From NCBI GenBank assembly GCA_030833845.1, contig JAURGK010000019.1, positions 1 through 47,602 on the forward strand: a DNA stretch of 47,602 nt. Reading direction: 5' to 3'. Under the pieces are notes generated by a model, which saw only the letters and a list, made by a program, of their open reading frames with translations, searched no databases and had not been told where the DNA came from. The position numbers were made by a program, and so were the translations under genes. The DNA is from Crocinitomicaceae bacterium (GTDB lineage Bacteria; Bacteroidota; Bacteroidia; Flavobacteriales_D; Crocinitomicaceae). Below are positions 1 through 7,776 of the stretch, piece after piece. The stretch's first letter is position 1. Each line of letters opens with the position of its first letter.

Positions 1-1
1 T

Positions 2-79
2 CATGGACAACATCAGATGTACCTAGATGACGTCGATGATCGTATACCAGAGGGGGGTGATATAGGGGGTACCCCCTAG
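2..79 (+). CDS. C-terminal tail of an unknown protein, cut by window edge
   Basis: An open frame runs from the window edge to a TAG stop at 77-79 and encodes about 25 residues rich in Asp, Gly and Pro, ending in GGDIGGTP. There is no start codon upstream within the window and nothing recognisable in the sequence. It would converge on the small minus-strand gene that ends at 95. The stop codon lies inside the 63-78 palindrome. It may equally be a chance open frame, because 75 bases is too short to judge coding potential. Confidence 0.25.
   Translation, partial: HGQHQMYLDDVDDRIPEGGDIGGTP
63..78. repeat. 16-bp perfect palindrome
   Basis: The bases 63-78 (TAGGGGGTACCCCCTA) equal their own reverse complement, with no loop. 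The palindrome contains runs of five G and five C and a central GGTACC. It lies between two converging frames, 17 bases past the stop of the recombinase-motif gene. Without a loop or a T-run it is not a normal intrinsic terminator. It could be a protein-binding site, a site-specific cleavage site, or chance. Confidence 0.6.
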
Positions 80-94
80 GAAGAGGGTATAGTA

Positions 95-502
95 TTACCT
101 TGGATTATAATTGATGATATCCAACCCAACATCAATGATATCTGGTTGGAATGACCTACCAAACCTTTGATCTGACCTATTCTTTTTGTTGTATATACTC
201 CAAGTATGTTTGTGGGTAAATGGATACCCTCTTGGGGTCTTATATCCTTTCTCAATGAGATGATCACTTATCTGTTTGAAGGTCATGTTCTGATTATCGT
301 GGAGATTAGAGATAATGGAATACAACTCCATCTGATAATCACTGTAGTGGGATAACCATAGGTTCGAGGAAGTGATCCTTACTTCCATGGTTAAATAATA
401 GGATCGATTATTATTTTTAACTTTGTTAGAAGTAATATTCTCACCTATGACAATATCAGTATTAACCAATGAAGAATTTACCTCTACGGTGGAGTAGTAC
501 AA
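95..502 (-). CDS. Small protein with recombinase-type DNA-binding motif
   Basis: This frame encodes up to 135 residues. Residues about 73-110 contain TFKQISDHLIEKGYKTPRG followed by an HTWSIYNKK segment. This pattern (I-x-x-x-L-x-x-x-G-x-x-T-P-R-G) matches the helix-turn-helix 'recombinase' domain that follows the catalytic domain in large serine recombinases; short stand-alone versions are common in phage genomes. No serine-recombinase catalytic domain is present, so this is at most a DNA-binding protein and not an active integrase. The listed start is TTG at 502, and the frame stays open upstream to a stop at 530-532 without an ATG. ATG starts exist only further in (residue 39). The start is therefore uncertain and the gene may be a fragment. 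It is AT-rich compared with its neighbours. Confidence 0.55.
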   Translation of the reverse strand: MYYSTVEVNSSLVNTDIVIGENITSNKVKNNNRSYYLTMEVRITSSNLWLSHYSDYQMELYSIISNLHDNQNMTFKQISDHLIEKGYKTPRGYPFTHKHTWSIYNKKNRSDQRFGRSFQPDIIDVGLDIINYNPR

Positions 503-535
503 AGCCGGAGGTTTTTTCTTAATAAAATGTTAAAC

Positions 536-556
536 CACCTTAATTCCTTGAAGGTG
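536..556. repeat. Inverted repeat upstream of the hydrolase gene
   Basis: The arms CACCTT (536-541) and AAGGTG (551-556) are separated by 9 bases. The repeat lies 14 bases upstream of the likely -7 box at 571-578, overlapping where the -33 region should be. It is an operator candidate. No T-run follows on either strand, so a terminator is unlikely. Confidence 0.3.
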
Positions 557-570
557 AAGGCTTAATGCCC

Positions 571-578
571 TAAGTTTG
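571..578 (+). promoter_or_regulatory. -7 box, secreted hydrolase gene
   Basis: TAAGTTTG matches the Bacteroidota -7 consensus TAnnTTTG exactly. Only four bases separate it from the ATG at 583. Transcription would then start at or next to the start codon, giving a leaderless mRNA. Confidence 0.5.
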
Positions 579-582
579 CTTG

Positions 583-1275
583 ATGAAAAAATCGAGTATC
601 CTATTTTTAATACTTTGTGCAGGGTTTGTATTTTCAACCAAGGCCCAACTCAAGCAAATTCACAATCAAGCAGACTATGCCTTTTGGTTGAATTTGCCAT
701 CTGATAGCATATTGGAGTCCAAACCGCCAGTATTGATATTTCTACATGGGAAAAGTTTATCCGGAACGGATTTAAACCGCGTTAAACGCTACGGGGTTAT
801 TTCAGAAATTGAGAAGGGAAGAAATATTCCAGCAGTTGTGGTAGCGCCACAAACCTCCAATGGATGGAATCCTGACAAGGTATTGAGTGTGTTATCTTAT
901 GTAAAAAAGAATTATGATGTCGACACCAATCGGGTATATGTGGTAGGTATGAGCATGGGCGGATACGGCACTTTGAACTTTGCAGGGAAATATCCCGAAC
1001 ATGTGGCGGCTGCCGTTGCTCTATGCGGTGGCGGGAATGTAAAAGATGGTTGTAATTTAGCTTCTATACCCTTGTGGATACAGCACGGCACCTTGGATAG
1101 GGCGGTGCCCATCACTGAATCTGAAAAAATCGTGGCGGCAATTAAAAATTGCAATGGAGGTCAAAATCTAACATACACAGCCGTGCAAGGGGCCGATCAC
1201 GGAGCTTTAGAAAAAATGTTCCGCACTGACGAAATGTACCAGTGGCTTTTTCAATACTCTAAAGAAGTTCAGTAA
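583..1275 (+). CDS. Secreted alpha/beta hydrolase (esterase-like)
   Basis: The protein has 230 residues. Residues 1-22 form a signal peptide ending in TKAQ. The mature part shows an alpha/beta-hydrolase fold: an oxyanion-region HG (FLHG, about residue 55), a nucleophile elbow GMSMGG with Ser124, an acidic Asp172 in HGTLD, and His206 in GADHG. This completes a Ser-Asp-His triad. The order and size fit the secreted phospholipase/carboxylesterase and feruloyl-esterase-like group ('prolyl oligopeptidase family' in many annotations). The substrate cannot be told from sequence; an ester or short peptide outside the cytoplasm is likely. A TTG lies just before the ATG, and I take the ATG at 583 because it gives a clean MKK signal peptide. 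The gene converges with the L,D-transpeptidase, with a 9-base gap. Confidence 0.85.
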   Translation: MKKSSILFLILCAGFVFSTKAQLKQIHNQADYAFWLNLPSDSILESKPPVLIFLHGKSLSGTDLNRVKRYGVISEIEKGRNIPAVVVAPQTSNGWNPDKVLSVLSYVKKNYDVDTNRVYVVGMSMGGYGTLNFAGKYPEHVAAAVALCGGGNVKDGCNLASIPLWIQHGTLDRAVPITESEKIVAAIKNCNGGQNLTYTAVQGADHGALEKMFRTDEMYQWLFQYSKEVQ

Positions 1276-1284
1276 GCAGCGCAG

Positions 1285-1911
1285 CTAGCGATTACGCCCG
1301 TATACATAAATCACTACACCTGCCGACATCTTTTCGATCATTTCGTCGGTAACGTTTTCAGGAATAGCCAAGCAGCCCAAACTGCGCCCGAGCTTGCCAT
1401 GTGTTTTTAGGTAGGATTCATTGGCATATTCAGCCCTGTGAATCACAATATCGCGCATTCGCGCATTTGAATTTTTGTATTTATCTAGTCCGTCTAAGCG
1501 GATAGACAAATCGTGGTCTCCACAGTAGGTTTCAGAGGTGTGGTAAACCCCTAAACTCGATTGAAAACTCCCTTCAATGTTAGAGAATTTGGTCGGGTAC
1601 ACATCACCTGAATTTTTACCGTGCGAAACATAGGTTTTCAGTAGCAATTCTGCATTTTGTAAATCAATGAAATAAAACCTTTTTTTAGAAGAGGCTTGGG
1701 TAAAATTCACGATAATGATTTTGTCTTTGCATACGCTACTGTCTTGTGCATTTAGCTTTTGTACACCAAGCTTATATATGCTATAGGGCAAACTGCGGTC
1801 AGAACCCATACATTTTTGGTAATGCGCATAAGAAAGTTGCTCTAAGGAGCTCTGCGATAGCGCCCAAGTACTCATCAAAACCGTAAAGAAAAAAGCGGAG
1901 AGCAGCTTCAA
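1285..1911 (-). CDS. L,D-transpeptidase catalytic-domain protein (YkuD_2 type)
   Basis: The protein has 208 residues with a signal peptide over residues 1-19. The C-terminal half has the L,D-transpeptidase signature: His158 in IVIHRA and the active-site motif S177-L-G-C180 in GRSLGCLAIP. Other conserved blocks are VSHGKNSGDVYPTKFSN (residues 95-111) and GVYHTSETY. This arrangement belongs to the 'murein L,D-transpeptidase catalytic domain family' widespread in Bacteroidota. Its members act on peptidoglycan in the periplasm; the cross-linking role here is inferred. The start appears to be TTG at 1911. The only nearby ATG (residue 13) would destroy the signal peptide. It is divergent from the gene at 2121. 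Confidence 0.85.
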   Translation of the reverse strand: MKLLSAFFFTVLMSTWALSQSSLEQLSYAHYQKCMGSDRSLPYSIYKLGVQKLNAQDSSVCKDKIIIVNFTQASSKKRFYFIDLQNAELLLKTYVSHGKNSGDVYPTKFSNIEGSFQSSLGVYHTSETYCGDHDLSIRLDGLDKYKNSNARMRDIVIHRAEYANESYLKTHGKLGRSLGCLAIPENVTDEMIEKMSAGVVIYVYGRNR

Positions 1912-1975
1912 AAGTTTAATTTTTTACAAAAAACGTAAAAAAGCATCAATCGAAGCAAATTATTGAAAGGAAACA

Positions 1976-1990
1976 ATGAAATAGTTTCAT
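1976..1990. repeat. Inverted repeat in a divergent intergenic region
   Basis: ATGAAA (1976-1981) and TTTCAT (1985-1990) flank a TAG spacer. It lies in the 209-base AT-rich gap between the L,D-transpeptidase and the exported coiled-coil gene. It could be an operator shared by the two. No clear TAnnTTTG box for either gene is visible in this gap. Confidence 0.3.
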
Positions 1991-2120
1991 GCATCTTAAT
2001 AAAATATAAGACGATTTGTGTACCCTCAATGTATCGTGTTTCTACATAAAAAAAGTTAAATTGCATCATATTTTATATAAGAAGAGTCAAAAGAAAATCA
2101 ATTAAAAAAACAGCTGAACT

Positions 2121-3074
2121 ATGAATAAAAAAATACTTTTCTTCTTTTTGTTGATTACCATAACAATTGGCGCTCAGAATAAAAAAGAACTCGAAGATCA
2201 ACTTCTCAAGCTCAATACGGATATTGAAACATTAAAAACGGAACTTGGCGCAGCAAAGATTCAGTTGCAGCAATTCAGCGATAAAGCCAATGAATATTCC
2301 ATAAAGCTTGAAGATTGCCGCACCAAGTATGAGGCCTGCACGGATGATAAGCTCAAAATGATGACTCGGCAAAATGAGCTCATTGCCCAAAATCAAAAAT
2401 TGCAATTGCAAATCGATAGTTTAAAAGCAGCTGCACAAGTTGTCAGTTCTGGCTTAATTACCAATCCACAGAACAAGGAAGACTCTATTCGAATGACCAT
2501 TCAAAAATACTTACTCACCGCAAGTGTAGCCGAACGAATGCAATACGTTATTTCCAATGATAAAACGGCCAATCGCATGCAAAGCTATTATTCCCAAGGA
2601 ATGAAACCAAAAGAAATAAAATCATCTGAAATCACTTTTGGAAATCAAGTAGGTGAATATTTTGTTGTTTTTAGTAATAATTCAAAGTATTACGTTAAAA
2701 CCGTTGGTGGCAAATATTTAATTAATTGGGAATCTTCGGTTGGATTTAATGATGTAAACTTAACAGCTTATAAAGCCAGCAGGGGGAGCTCAGTAGAGGT
2801 AAAAGTTAGAGCAAAACTATCGGATTATTATAATTATAATTATCGGGACAAAGAAGCACAATATATTTCAGTTAGTATTGTTGATAATATAGGTGGCTAC
2901 GTACATGGTTATGTCAGTAGGAACTCAACACTTGGTAAGAATTTAATGAATATATTATCTGATGGTATGGAACATCAAATTATTATTCAGATTACAGCCG
3001 ATAGATCAGATGACACGTCCGGAGAACTTAATATAATCACAAAACTGGTTAGTGAGAGTTGGCTAAAGGATTGA
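2121..3074 (+). CDS. Exported coiled-coil protein with unknown C-terminal domain
   Basis: The protein has 317 residues. Residues 1-18 form a signal peptide (ITIGAQ cleavage region). Residues about 19-105 form a heptad-rich coiled coil (repeated Leu/Ile with Glu, Lys and Gln, and two Cys near 66-72). A linker follows, and residues about 120-317 form a beta-rich domain with a helical start (SVAERMQYVI), a YFVVFSNNSKYYVK strand pair and INWESSVGFND. From memory, this opening and the 'W-E-x-x-V-G' block resemble a domain of unknown function seen in Planctomycetes and Verrucomicrobia proteins; I could not test that. No enzyme motif is visible. It lies upstream of dxr with a 37-base gap, but dxr has its own -7 box, so it is probably monocistronic. 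Confidence 0.75.
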   Translation: MNKKILFFFLLITITIGAQNKKELEDQLLKLNTDIETLKTELGAAKIQLQQFSDKANEYSIKLEDCRTKYEACTDDKLKMMTRQNELIAQNQKLQLQIDSLKAAAQVVSSGLITNPQNKEDSIRMTIQKYLLTASVAERMQYVISNDKTANRMQSYYSQGMKPKEIKSSEITFGNQVGEYFVVFSNNSKYYVKTVGGKYLINWESSVGFNDVNLTAYKASRGSSVEVKVRAKLSDYYNYNYRDKEAQYISVSIVDNIGGYVHGYVSRNSTLGKNLMNILSDGMEHQIIIQITADRSDDTSGELNIITKLVSESWLKD

Positions 3075-3100
3075 TAAAACTTTCTTTCTTGGCTTTTGTT

Positions 3101-3108
3101 TAACTTTG
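3101..3108 (+). promoter_or_regulatory. -7 box, dxr
   Basis: TAACTTTG matches TAnnTTTG exactly and ends three bases before the ATG at 3112. It overlaps a TTG that would otherwise pass as an in-frame start. The spacing predicts a leaderless dxr transcript. No convincing -33 TTTG is seen at the usual distance. Confidence 0.5.
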
Positions 3109-3111
3109 TCT

Positions 3112-4266
3112 ATGCAAGAAAAGAAAGGTATTGCCATACTTGGCTCAACAGGTTCGATTGGAACCCAAGCACTAGAAGTGTTGGCAGCCTATCCCGAATA
3201 TTTTGACCTACAAGTATTGACGGCTGGTAAAAATGCGGATTTGCTCATAGAGCAAGCGCTGAAATTTCAGCCCAATACGGTTGTGATAACCGACGAAAGT
3301 CAGTACCAAAAGGTAAAGGACGCCCTGTGGGCTGCCGATATTCATGTGTATGCAGGTCAAGAGGCGCTTTGCCAGGTAGTTGAGTCCAATGAGGTGCATA
3401 CCGTGCTTACTGCGCTTGTGGGATATGCAGGCTTGAAGCCTACTATTCATGCAATAGAGGCAGGTAAAACAATTGCACTTGCCAATAAAGAAACGCTTGT
3501 TGTTGCAGGAGAATTAATTACACAGTTAGCTAAAGAAAAAGGGGTAAATATCTATCCCGTAGATTCAGAGCATTCCGCCATTTTTCAATGTTTGGTGGGC
3601 GAGTTCCACAACCCTATTGAAAAAATTTATCTTACGGCCTCTGGGGGTCCATTTCGTGGTTATTCCTTAGAGCAACTAAAATCCGTAACCTTAGAGCAAG
3701 CATTGAAGCACCCCAATTGGAGCATGGGAGCCAAAATCACTATAGATTCTGCTAGTTTGATGAATAAAGGTTTGGAAGTCATTGAGGCCAAATGGCTTTT
3801 TGGTTTGGAACCCGAGCAAATAGATGTCATCGTACACCCACAATCTATCGTACACAGTTTGGTCCAATTTGAAGATGGCAGCCTAAAAGCACAAATGGGT
3901 TTGCCAGACATGAAGCTTCCCATTCAATTTGCCTTGACTTACCCATCGCGCTTTAGAACAGACTTCCCTCGTTTCAATTTCATGGACTATCCACAACTCA
4001 CCTTTGAGCAGCCAGATCGGAGCGTTTTTAAAAACCTAGATTTGGCTTACCAGGCTATGACGGCTAAAGGAACAGCAGCTTGTGTGCTCAATGCCGCTAA
4101 CGAAGAAGCAGTGGCGGCCTTTTTGGCTAAGCGCATATCATTTCTGGAAATTGGGCAGCTCAATAGTGATGTACTCAATGGTACGGAGCTAGTATTGAAC
4201 CCCCAATATGAAGATTATGTGCATGCTGATCAAAACGCCCGCGTAAAAGTAGCTGCATTGCTTTAA
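3112..4266 (+). CDS. dxr: 1-deoxy-D-xylulose-5-phosphate reductoisomerase
   Basis: The protein has 384 residues, close to the usual family length. It converts DXP to MEP with NADPH and a divalent metal, the committed step of the non-mevalonate isoprenoid pathway in the cytoplasm. Visible features are the NADPH loop GSTGSIG at residues 11-17, NKETLVVAGEL, the metal-binding PVDSEHSAIFQ block, ASGGPFRG, the HPNWSMGAKITIDSASL segment, MNKGLEVIEAKWLF, HPQSIVHS, and the C-terminal NAANEEAVAAF. I start at the ATG at 3112 and not the TTG at 3106, because that TTG is part of the promoter-like box. It converges on the large barrel gene with a 9-base gap. Confidence 0.97.
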   Translation: MQEKKGIAILGSTGSIGTQALEVLAAYPEYFDLQVLTAGKNADLLIEQALKFQPNTVVITDESQYQKVKDALWAADIHVYAGQEALCQVVESNEVHTVLTALVGYAGLKPTIHAIEAGKTIALANKETLVVAGELITQLAKEKGVNIYPVDSEHSAIFQCLVGEFHNPIEKIYLTASGGPFRGYSLEQLKSVTLEQALKHPNWSMGAKITIDSASLMNKGLEVIEAKWLFGLEPEQIDVIVHPQSIVHSLVQFEDGSLKAQMGLPDMKLPIQFALTYPSRFRTDFPRFNFMDYPQLTFEQPDRSVFKNLDLAYQAMTAKGTAACVLNAANEEAVAAFLAKRISFLEIGQLNSDVLNGTELVLNPQYEDYVHADQNARVKVAALL

Positions 4267-4275
4267 AAAAGAGGA

Positions 4276-7200
4276 TTAGAAAGTGGCTCTTAATTCCATG
4301 CCTCCAACGTGTATGAATTTACTGTTGGGCATTTTTCTTCCGCTATAGTTTAAGCTAAGTTGCAGGTTTTTACCTACGATTTTTTGAAAGCTGAATTGCC
4401 AGGTCCAGTTTGTTCCGGGCTTCAAACCATCTAGCATTTCGTACGCTGCAGCTGATAATATATTGCCAGAAAAATTATAGTACGCATATTTAAAATTACC
4501 GTTGAAACTTCCTTTTTCACTTTGATTTACCTTCCAAGCCGCTTCGAGTGTTTTGGAATTGGCAATTTGTCCTCCGTATAGGTTGTCATTTTGCTTAATT
4601 GAATAAGCACCAGTCATGCTTATGCGTAATTTGGAACCCTCCTGGAATATGAGCTGTGGTTTGATTTCTTGTTGCGAAATTTGGTAGTTTCGCCCCGTAG
4701 TATAGTCAGCCAAAGCAGTGGATGATCCGCTCAGAAGCGTGGTCTCAAATGCCATTTTTTCAGAAAGATAGATTCTAAGATTGATTTGATGTTTCAAAAG
4801 AGCTTTGGCATCATAGCCATTGGCAAGTAGTATTTTATTTTCTTGCTTCAAAAAGTTGTATTCGGCATTGAATAGCTTGCTGTTTTTGTTAAAAAGCAAG
4901 GTATTGGAGAATTGAGCATTGGCAGATTGCAATCCGAATGCATCGATATTTATAAGAAAGGGATTTACCCACTGGGCTGTTGTAGCATCCTGCAGCTTAC
5001 GCTGAACTCGGATGCGCGTTTGGGTTGAGAATTTACTCAGTATACGCAAGGCCCCCTCTCTTTTGCTCCATAAAAGTTCTGGGCGCCAAACAATACTTTG
5101 ATTCCACTCATTAGAATAAACTGGAGCATAGTTGGCACTTGGAACAAAGACTCTAATATAATTGGCCTGGTCGGCATAAATACTCACCTCAAATTCATTG
5201 AGGTCCTTGACGCCATCTGCATTGTAATCAATCCAGGTATAAATTCCTTGTCCGTCATTTACCTTGATATATTGAAAGCGTCTTTTTTGTTCCAATCCCG
5301 ACCCTAATTCATAAAAGGTGTTGATCATGAGGGCATTTTTAAAAAAACGGGCATTGTAGTCGAATCTTGAAACTAAACTAGATTCTGACTTTTGATCGAT
5401 GAGCAGACTATCGACGATATCCAATTGACGGCTGCCAAGAATGATCGTTAAATTTTGCTCAATGATTGGATTCCATTTGAGTTCAAGGCCGCTGGTTGTT
5501 GCTTTTGCTGCAAGGGCAAGAAGGCTATCAGGGCGCCAATCATAGCGCTCCCTGTAGTATACTTTTAGATCGAACTTTTTAAGTGTTTGTAGTGCTATAT
5601 ATGCTTGTGCATCATAGAATTGATAGGAGATGCCTTGATTGGACCCAATGTGTTTATTGAATTCATGGTCATCAATCCAACCCAATTTAAAGCGTCCTAA
5701 TTGTTTGCTTAGATTCAGTCTATGCCGTATAAAAATGTTGTCATTTTGAAGTGTATGCGCCTTTAATGCAGAGGCATCCCATCGGGCTGCCCAACCTTTT
5801 TGCGCCCAATTTCCATCGGAATACAGCCGCTGACCCAAAAAAACTTGATCAATCGCAAAATATTGGGCCTTGATATTGGCTACTCCGTATGCGCTATGAG
5901 CAAATGTCTGACGGAGCTCAATTTGATTTTGATTTCCGGAATAATTCTTGTTTCTAATATTCCAATCTCTGTCAAATTCGACAGTTCTGAATTGCTCAAT
6001 AGGCACAAAGCGTTGACCTACCAACATGTATTCAAGGGTAGTCGCTGATGACAAACGTAGAGAGTCTGTTTTTTTTTCATGCAGATATTGAAACCCGCCT
6101 TTTGTTGCTAGGCCCACATTATTTTTATCGTCCAGATTAGAAAATAAATTGAGGTCGTTTTCACTTATGGCATTTTCTGTAAAGAAGGTGATCCGCGGGC
6201 TAAGCGCAATACTCATTGCAGCCGTTGCAAGCTGGTTTCTTTGAGGGGTTTGTACCTTGCGAAAAGGAGCAAAATTTCCTTGTGGCATGCCATTTACCGG
6301 GGCTACCCATTTGTAAAAATTACCTGATGCCGTGACCCCAGCTAATATGTAGTCACCTTGATTCATACCAACTTCTGTAAAAACACTTTTGTAAAAGGCC
6401 ACTTGTTCATCCACGCTAAAAACAAGCACATTTTCAAAGCCCAGTGTATCGATCAACCGATACATATTTGTGTTTTCTAGAAATGCAGTAGAGTCGTATC
6501 CAACAATAAATGCTTGTGACAATGTATCACCAATTTGACTCAACTGTAGCTTTTGAGTTGGGCTCAATACCTGTTGTAAGGCCTGATTTTTAAGGTCTTG
6601 TTCTTGATAGAATGCAAATGAGGTTTTCAATTTTGAATTTTCAAAACGAGTTTGATGCTGCAATAAACTTCGGGCATAATTTTGGTCTGCATATTGAAAT
6701 TCAGCAACAATACGGCTGTCTTTAGTGATCAGGTGCCTAGAAGTAAAAATAAGTTCGGCATTGGCATAATCTATGACGTAATCAAATTCTTGCCCCCTTT
6801 GCAACAAATGGCCATCTAGATAAATTCGCTCTGTTGCGGCCAAAATAAGAATGTAGGGTTCGTTGTTGGCTCCCGTAAGTCGGTAAGGCCCCTGAACGGC
6901 TTCAAGTCCCTGAATGATTTGTCTCTGAAACTTTCCTTTTGACAATCCGATGCTATTCTGTGCATACCACTTCCCATTTTTTGCAGCTTGCCAAGTATAC
7001 TGACCGCTGAGCCCTTGTGCTCTTTTACGATATGTTAAAAATTGGCTTTCGGGTTTGTCTAACCAAAAGTCTCCGGCAGTAACCTTGAGTTGATCGTTGT
7101 GAATTTGAATAAAAACTTGATCAAATTCCCGAATCTGATTGGTGGTGCCTGAAGCTTGGAAAGGGATATTGGCATCACTAAGCGATGCGGTAAGTGTAAG

Positions 7201-7731
7201 GTTGTCAGCAATTTGTCCAGTAAGTTGCAAATTTAATGCAGAATTGAGCCCTAAGCTCTGATTGTTGCCAAAGCCAATACCACGCGCAAGACTTCCGCTT
7301 TTGTGCATGCTTGTTCCCCCAAACAACTCTGAAGGATTTGCATTGTCAATTTGAAATTTCTGTCGGGCTAATTCATGGTCAAATCCAACAATATTGGGTT
7401 GTAATTGAAAGTCAAAAATCTTTTGACTTTGTTTGAAAGGAAAAATGCGAAAGACTATATATAAAGTATCCTTTGGCAGCACAAGCCAATGAAATTTATT
7501 TTGGTTGAGGTCTAGGTGGTAAGCATCTTTCTCTACGATAACCGTATCGCTGAATAGCCCAGAAGAAGAAAAAAATATAGATGGGGTATAAATAACTGCG
7601 CTATCTAAGAAAATTTCATCGGTAATAGGCAGCAACTTTACCACCCTTGAAAGTTGCTGTGCGCGTATTTGTTGCCATGCTAACAGACAGCAAATAAGTA
7701 ATAGAAAAGCAATAAGTTTTTTGCGGTTCAT
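4276..7731 (-). CDS. Very large outer-membrane beta-barrel protein
   Basis: The protein has 1151 residues if started at the ATG at 7731 (MNRKK, giving a normal signal peptide ending RAQ). An in-frame ATG at 7746 would add five residues. After a short N-terminal beta domain comes a conserved block, HKSGSLARGIGFGNN, then long runs of alternating amphipathic strands with aromatic girdles to the end. The chain finishes in ELRATF, with the C-terminal Phe typical of barrel proteins recognised by BamA. Comparable giant barrels occur in Bacteroidota near or related to the SprA/Sov type, but I see no basis to call it SprA, which is about twice as long. Function is unknown; a transport or surface role is inferred. 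It lies 31-46 bases after the serS stop on the same strand and is probably cotranscribed. Confidence 0.8.
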   Translation of the reverse strand: MNRKKLIAFLLLICCLLAWQQIRAQQLSRVVKLLPITDEIFLDSAVIYTPSIFFSSSGLFSDTVIVEKDAYHLDLNQNKFHWLVLPKDTLYIVFRIFPFKQSQKIFDFQLQPNIVGFDHELARQKFQIDNANPSELFGGTSMHKSGSLARGIGFGNNQSLGLNSALNLQLTGQIADNLTLTASLSDANIPFQASGTTNQIREFDQVFIQIHNDQLKVTAGDFWLDKPESQFLTYRKRAQGLSGQYTWQAAKNGKWYAQNSIGLSKGKFQRQIIQGLEAVQGPYRLTGANNEPYILILAATERIYLDGHLLQRGQEFDYVIDYANAELIFTSRHLITKDSRIVAEFQYADQNYARSLLQHQTRFENSKLKTSFAFYQEQDLKNQALQQVLSPTQKLQLSQIGDTLSQAFIVGYDSTAFLENTNMYRLIDTLGFENVLVFSVDEQVAFYKSVFTEVGMNQGDYILAGVTASGNFYKWVAPVNGMPQGNFAPFRKVQTPQRNQLATAAMSIALSPRITFFTENAISENDLNLFSNLDDKNNVGLATKGGFQYLHEKKTDSLRLSSATTLEYMLVGQRFVPIEQFRTVEFDRDWNIRNKNYSGNQNQIELRQTFAHSAYGVANIKAQYFAIDQVFLGQRLYSDGNWAQKGWAARWDASALKAHTLQNDNIFIRHRLNLSKQLGRFKLGWIDDHEFNKHIGSNQGISYQFYDAQAYIALQTLKKFDLKVYYRERYDWRPDSLLALAAKATTSGLELKWNPIIEQNLTIILGSRQLDIVDSLLIDQKSESSLVSRFDYNARFFKNALMINTFYELGSGLEQKRRFQYIKVNDGQGIYTWIDYNADGVKDLNEFEVSIYADQANYIRVFVPSANYAPVYSNEWNQSIVWRPELLWSKREGALRILSKFSTQTRIRVQRKLQDATTAQWVNPFLINIDAFGLQSANAQFSNTLLFNKNSKLFNAEYNFLKQENKILLANGYDAKALLKHQINLRIYLSEKMAFETTLLSGSSTALADYTTGRNYQISQQEIKPQLIFQEGSKLRISMTGAYSIKQNDNLYGGQIANSKTLEAAWKVNQSEKGSFNGNFKYAYYNFSGNILSAAAYEMLDGLKPGTNWTWQFSFQKIVGKNLQLSLNYSGRKMPNSKFIHVGGMELRATF

Positions 7732-7776
7732 GGGCACAAACTGCATAATTAACGTCGAATCTGCCCAGACATTGCC

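Noticed and set aside
63..78. Palindrome as an intrinsic terminator or insertion-sequence end
   Set aside because: It has no loop, no T-run, no transposase nearby and no second copy in the window.
76..267. 63-residue minus-strand frame at the edge
   Set aside because: It overlaps the recombinase-motif gene in another frame and has no recognisable features.
3106..3111. TTG start for dxr giving two extra residues
   Set aside because: The TTG is part of the TAACTTTG box, and the ATG at 3112 gives the usual family N-terminus.
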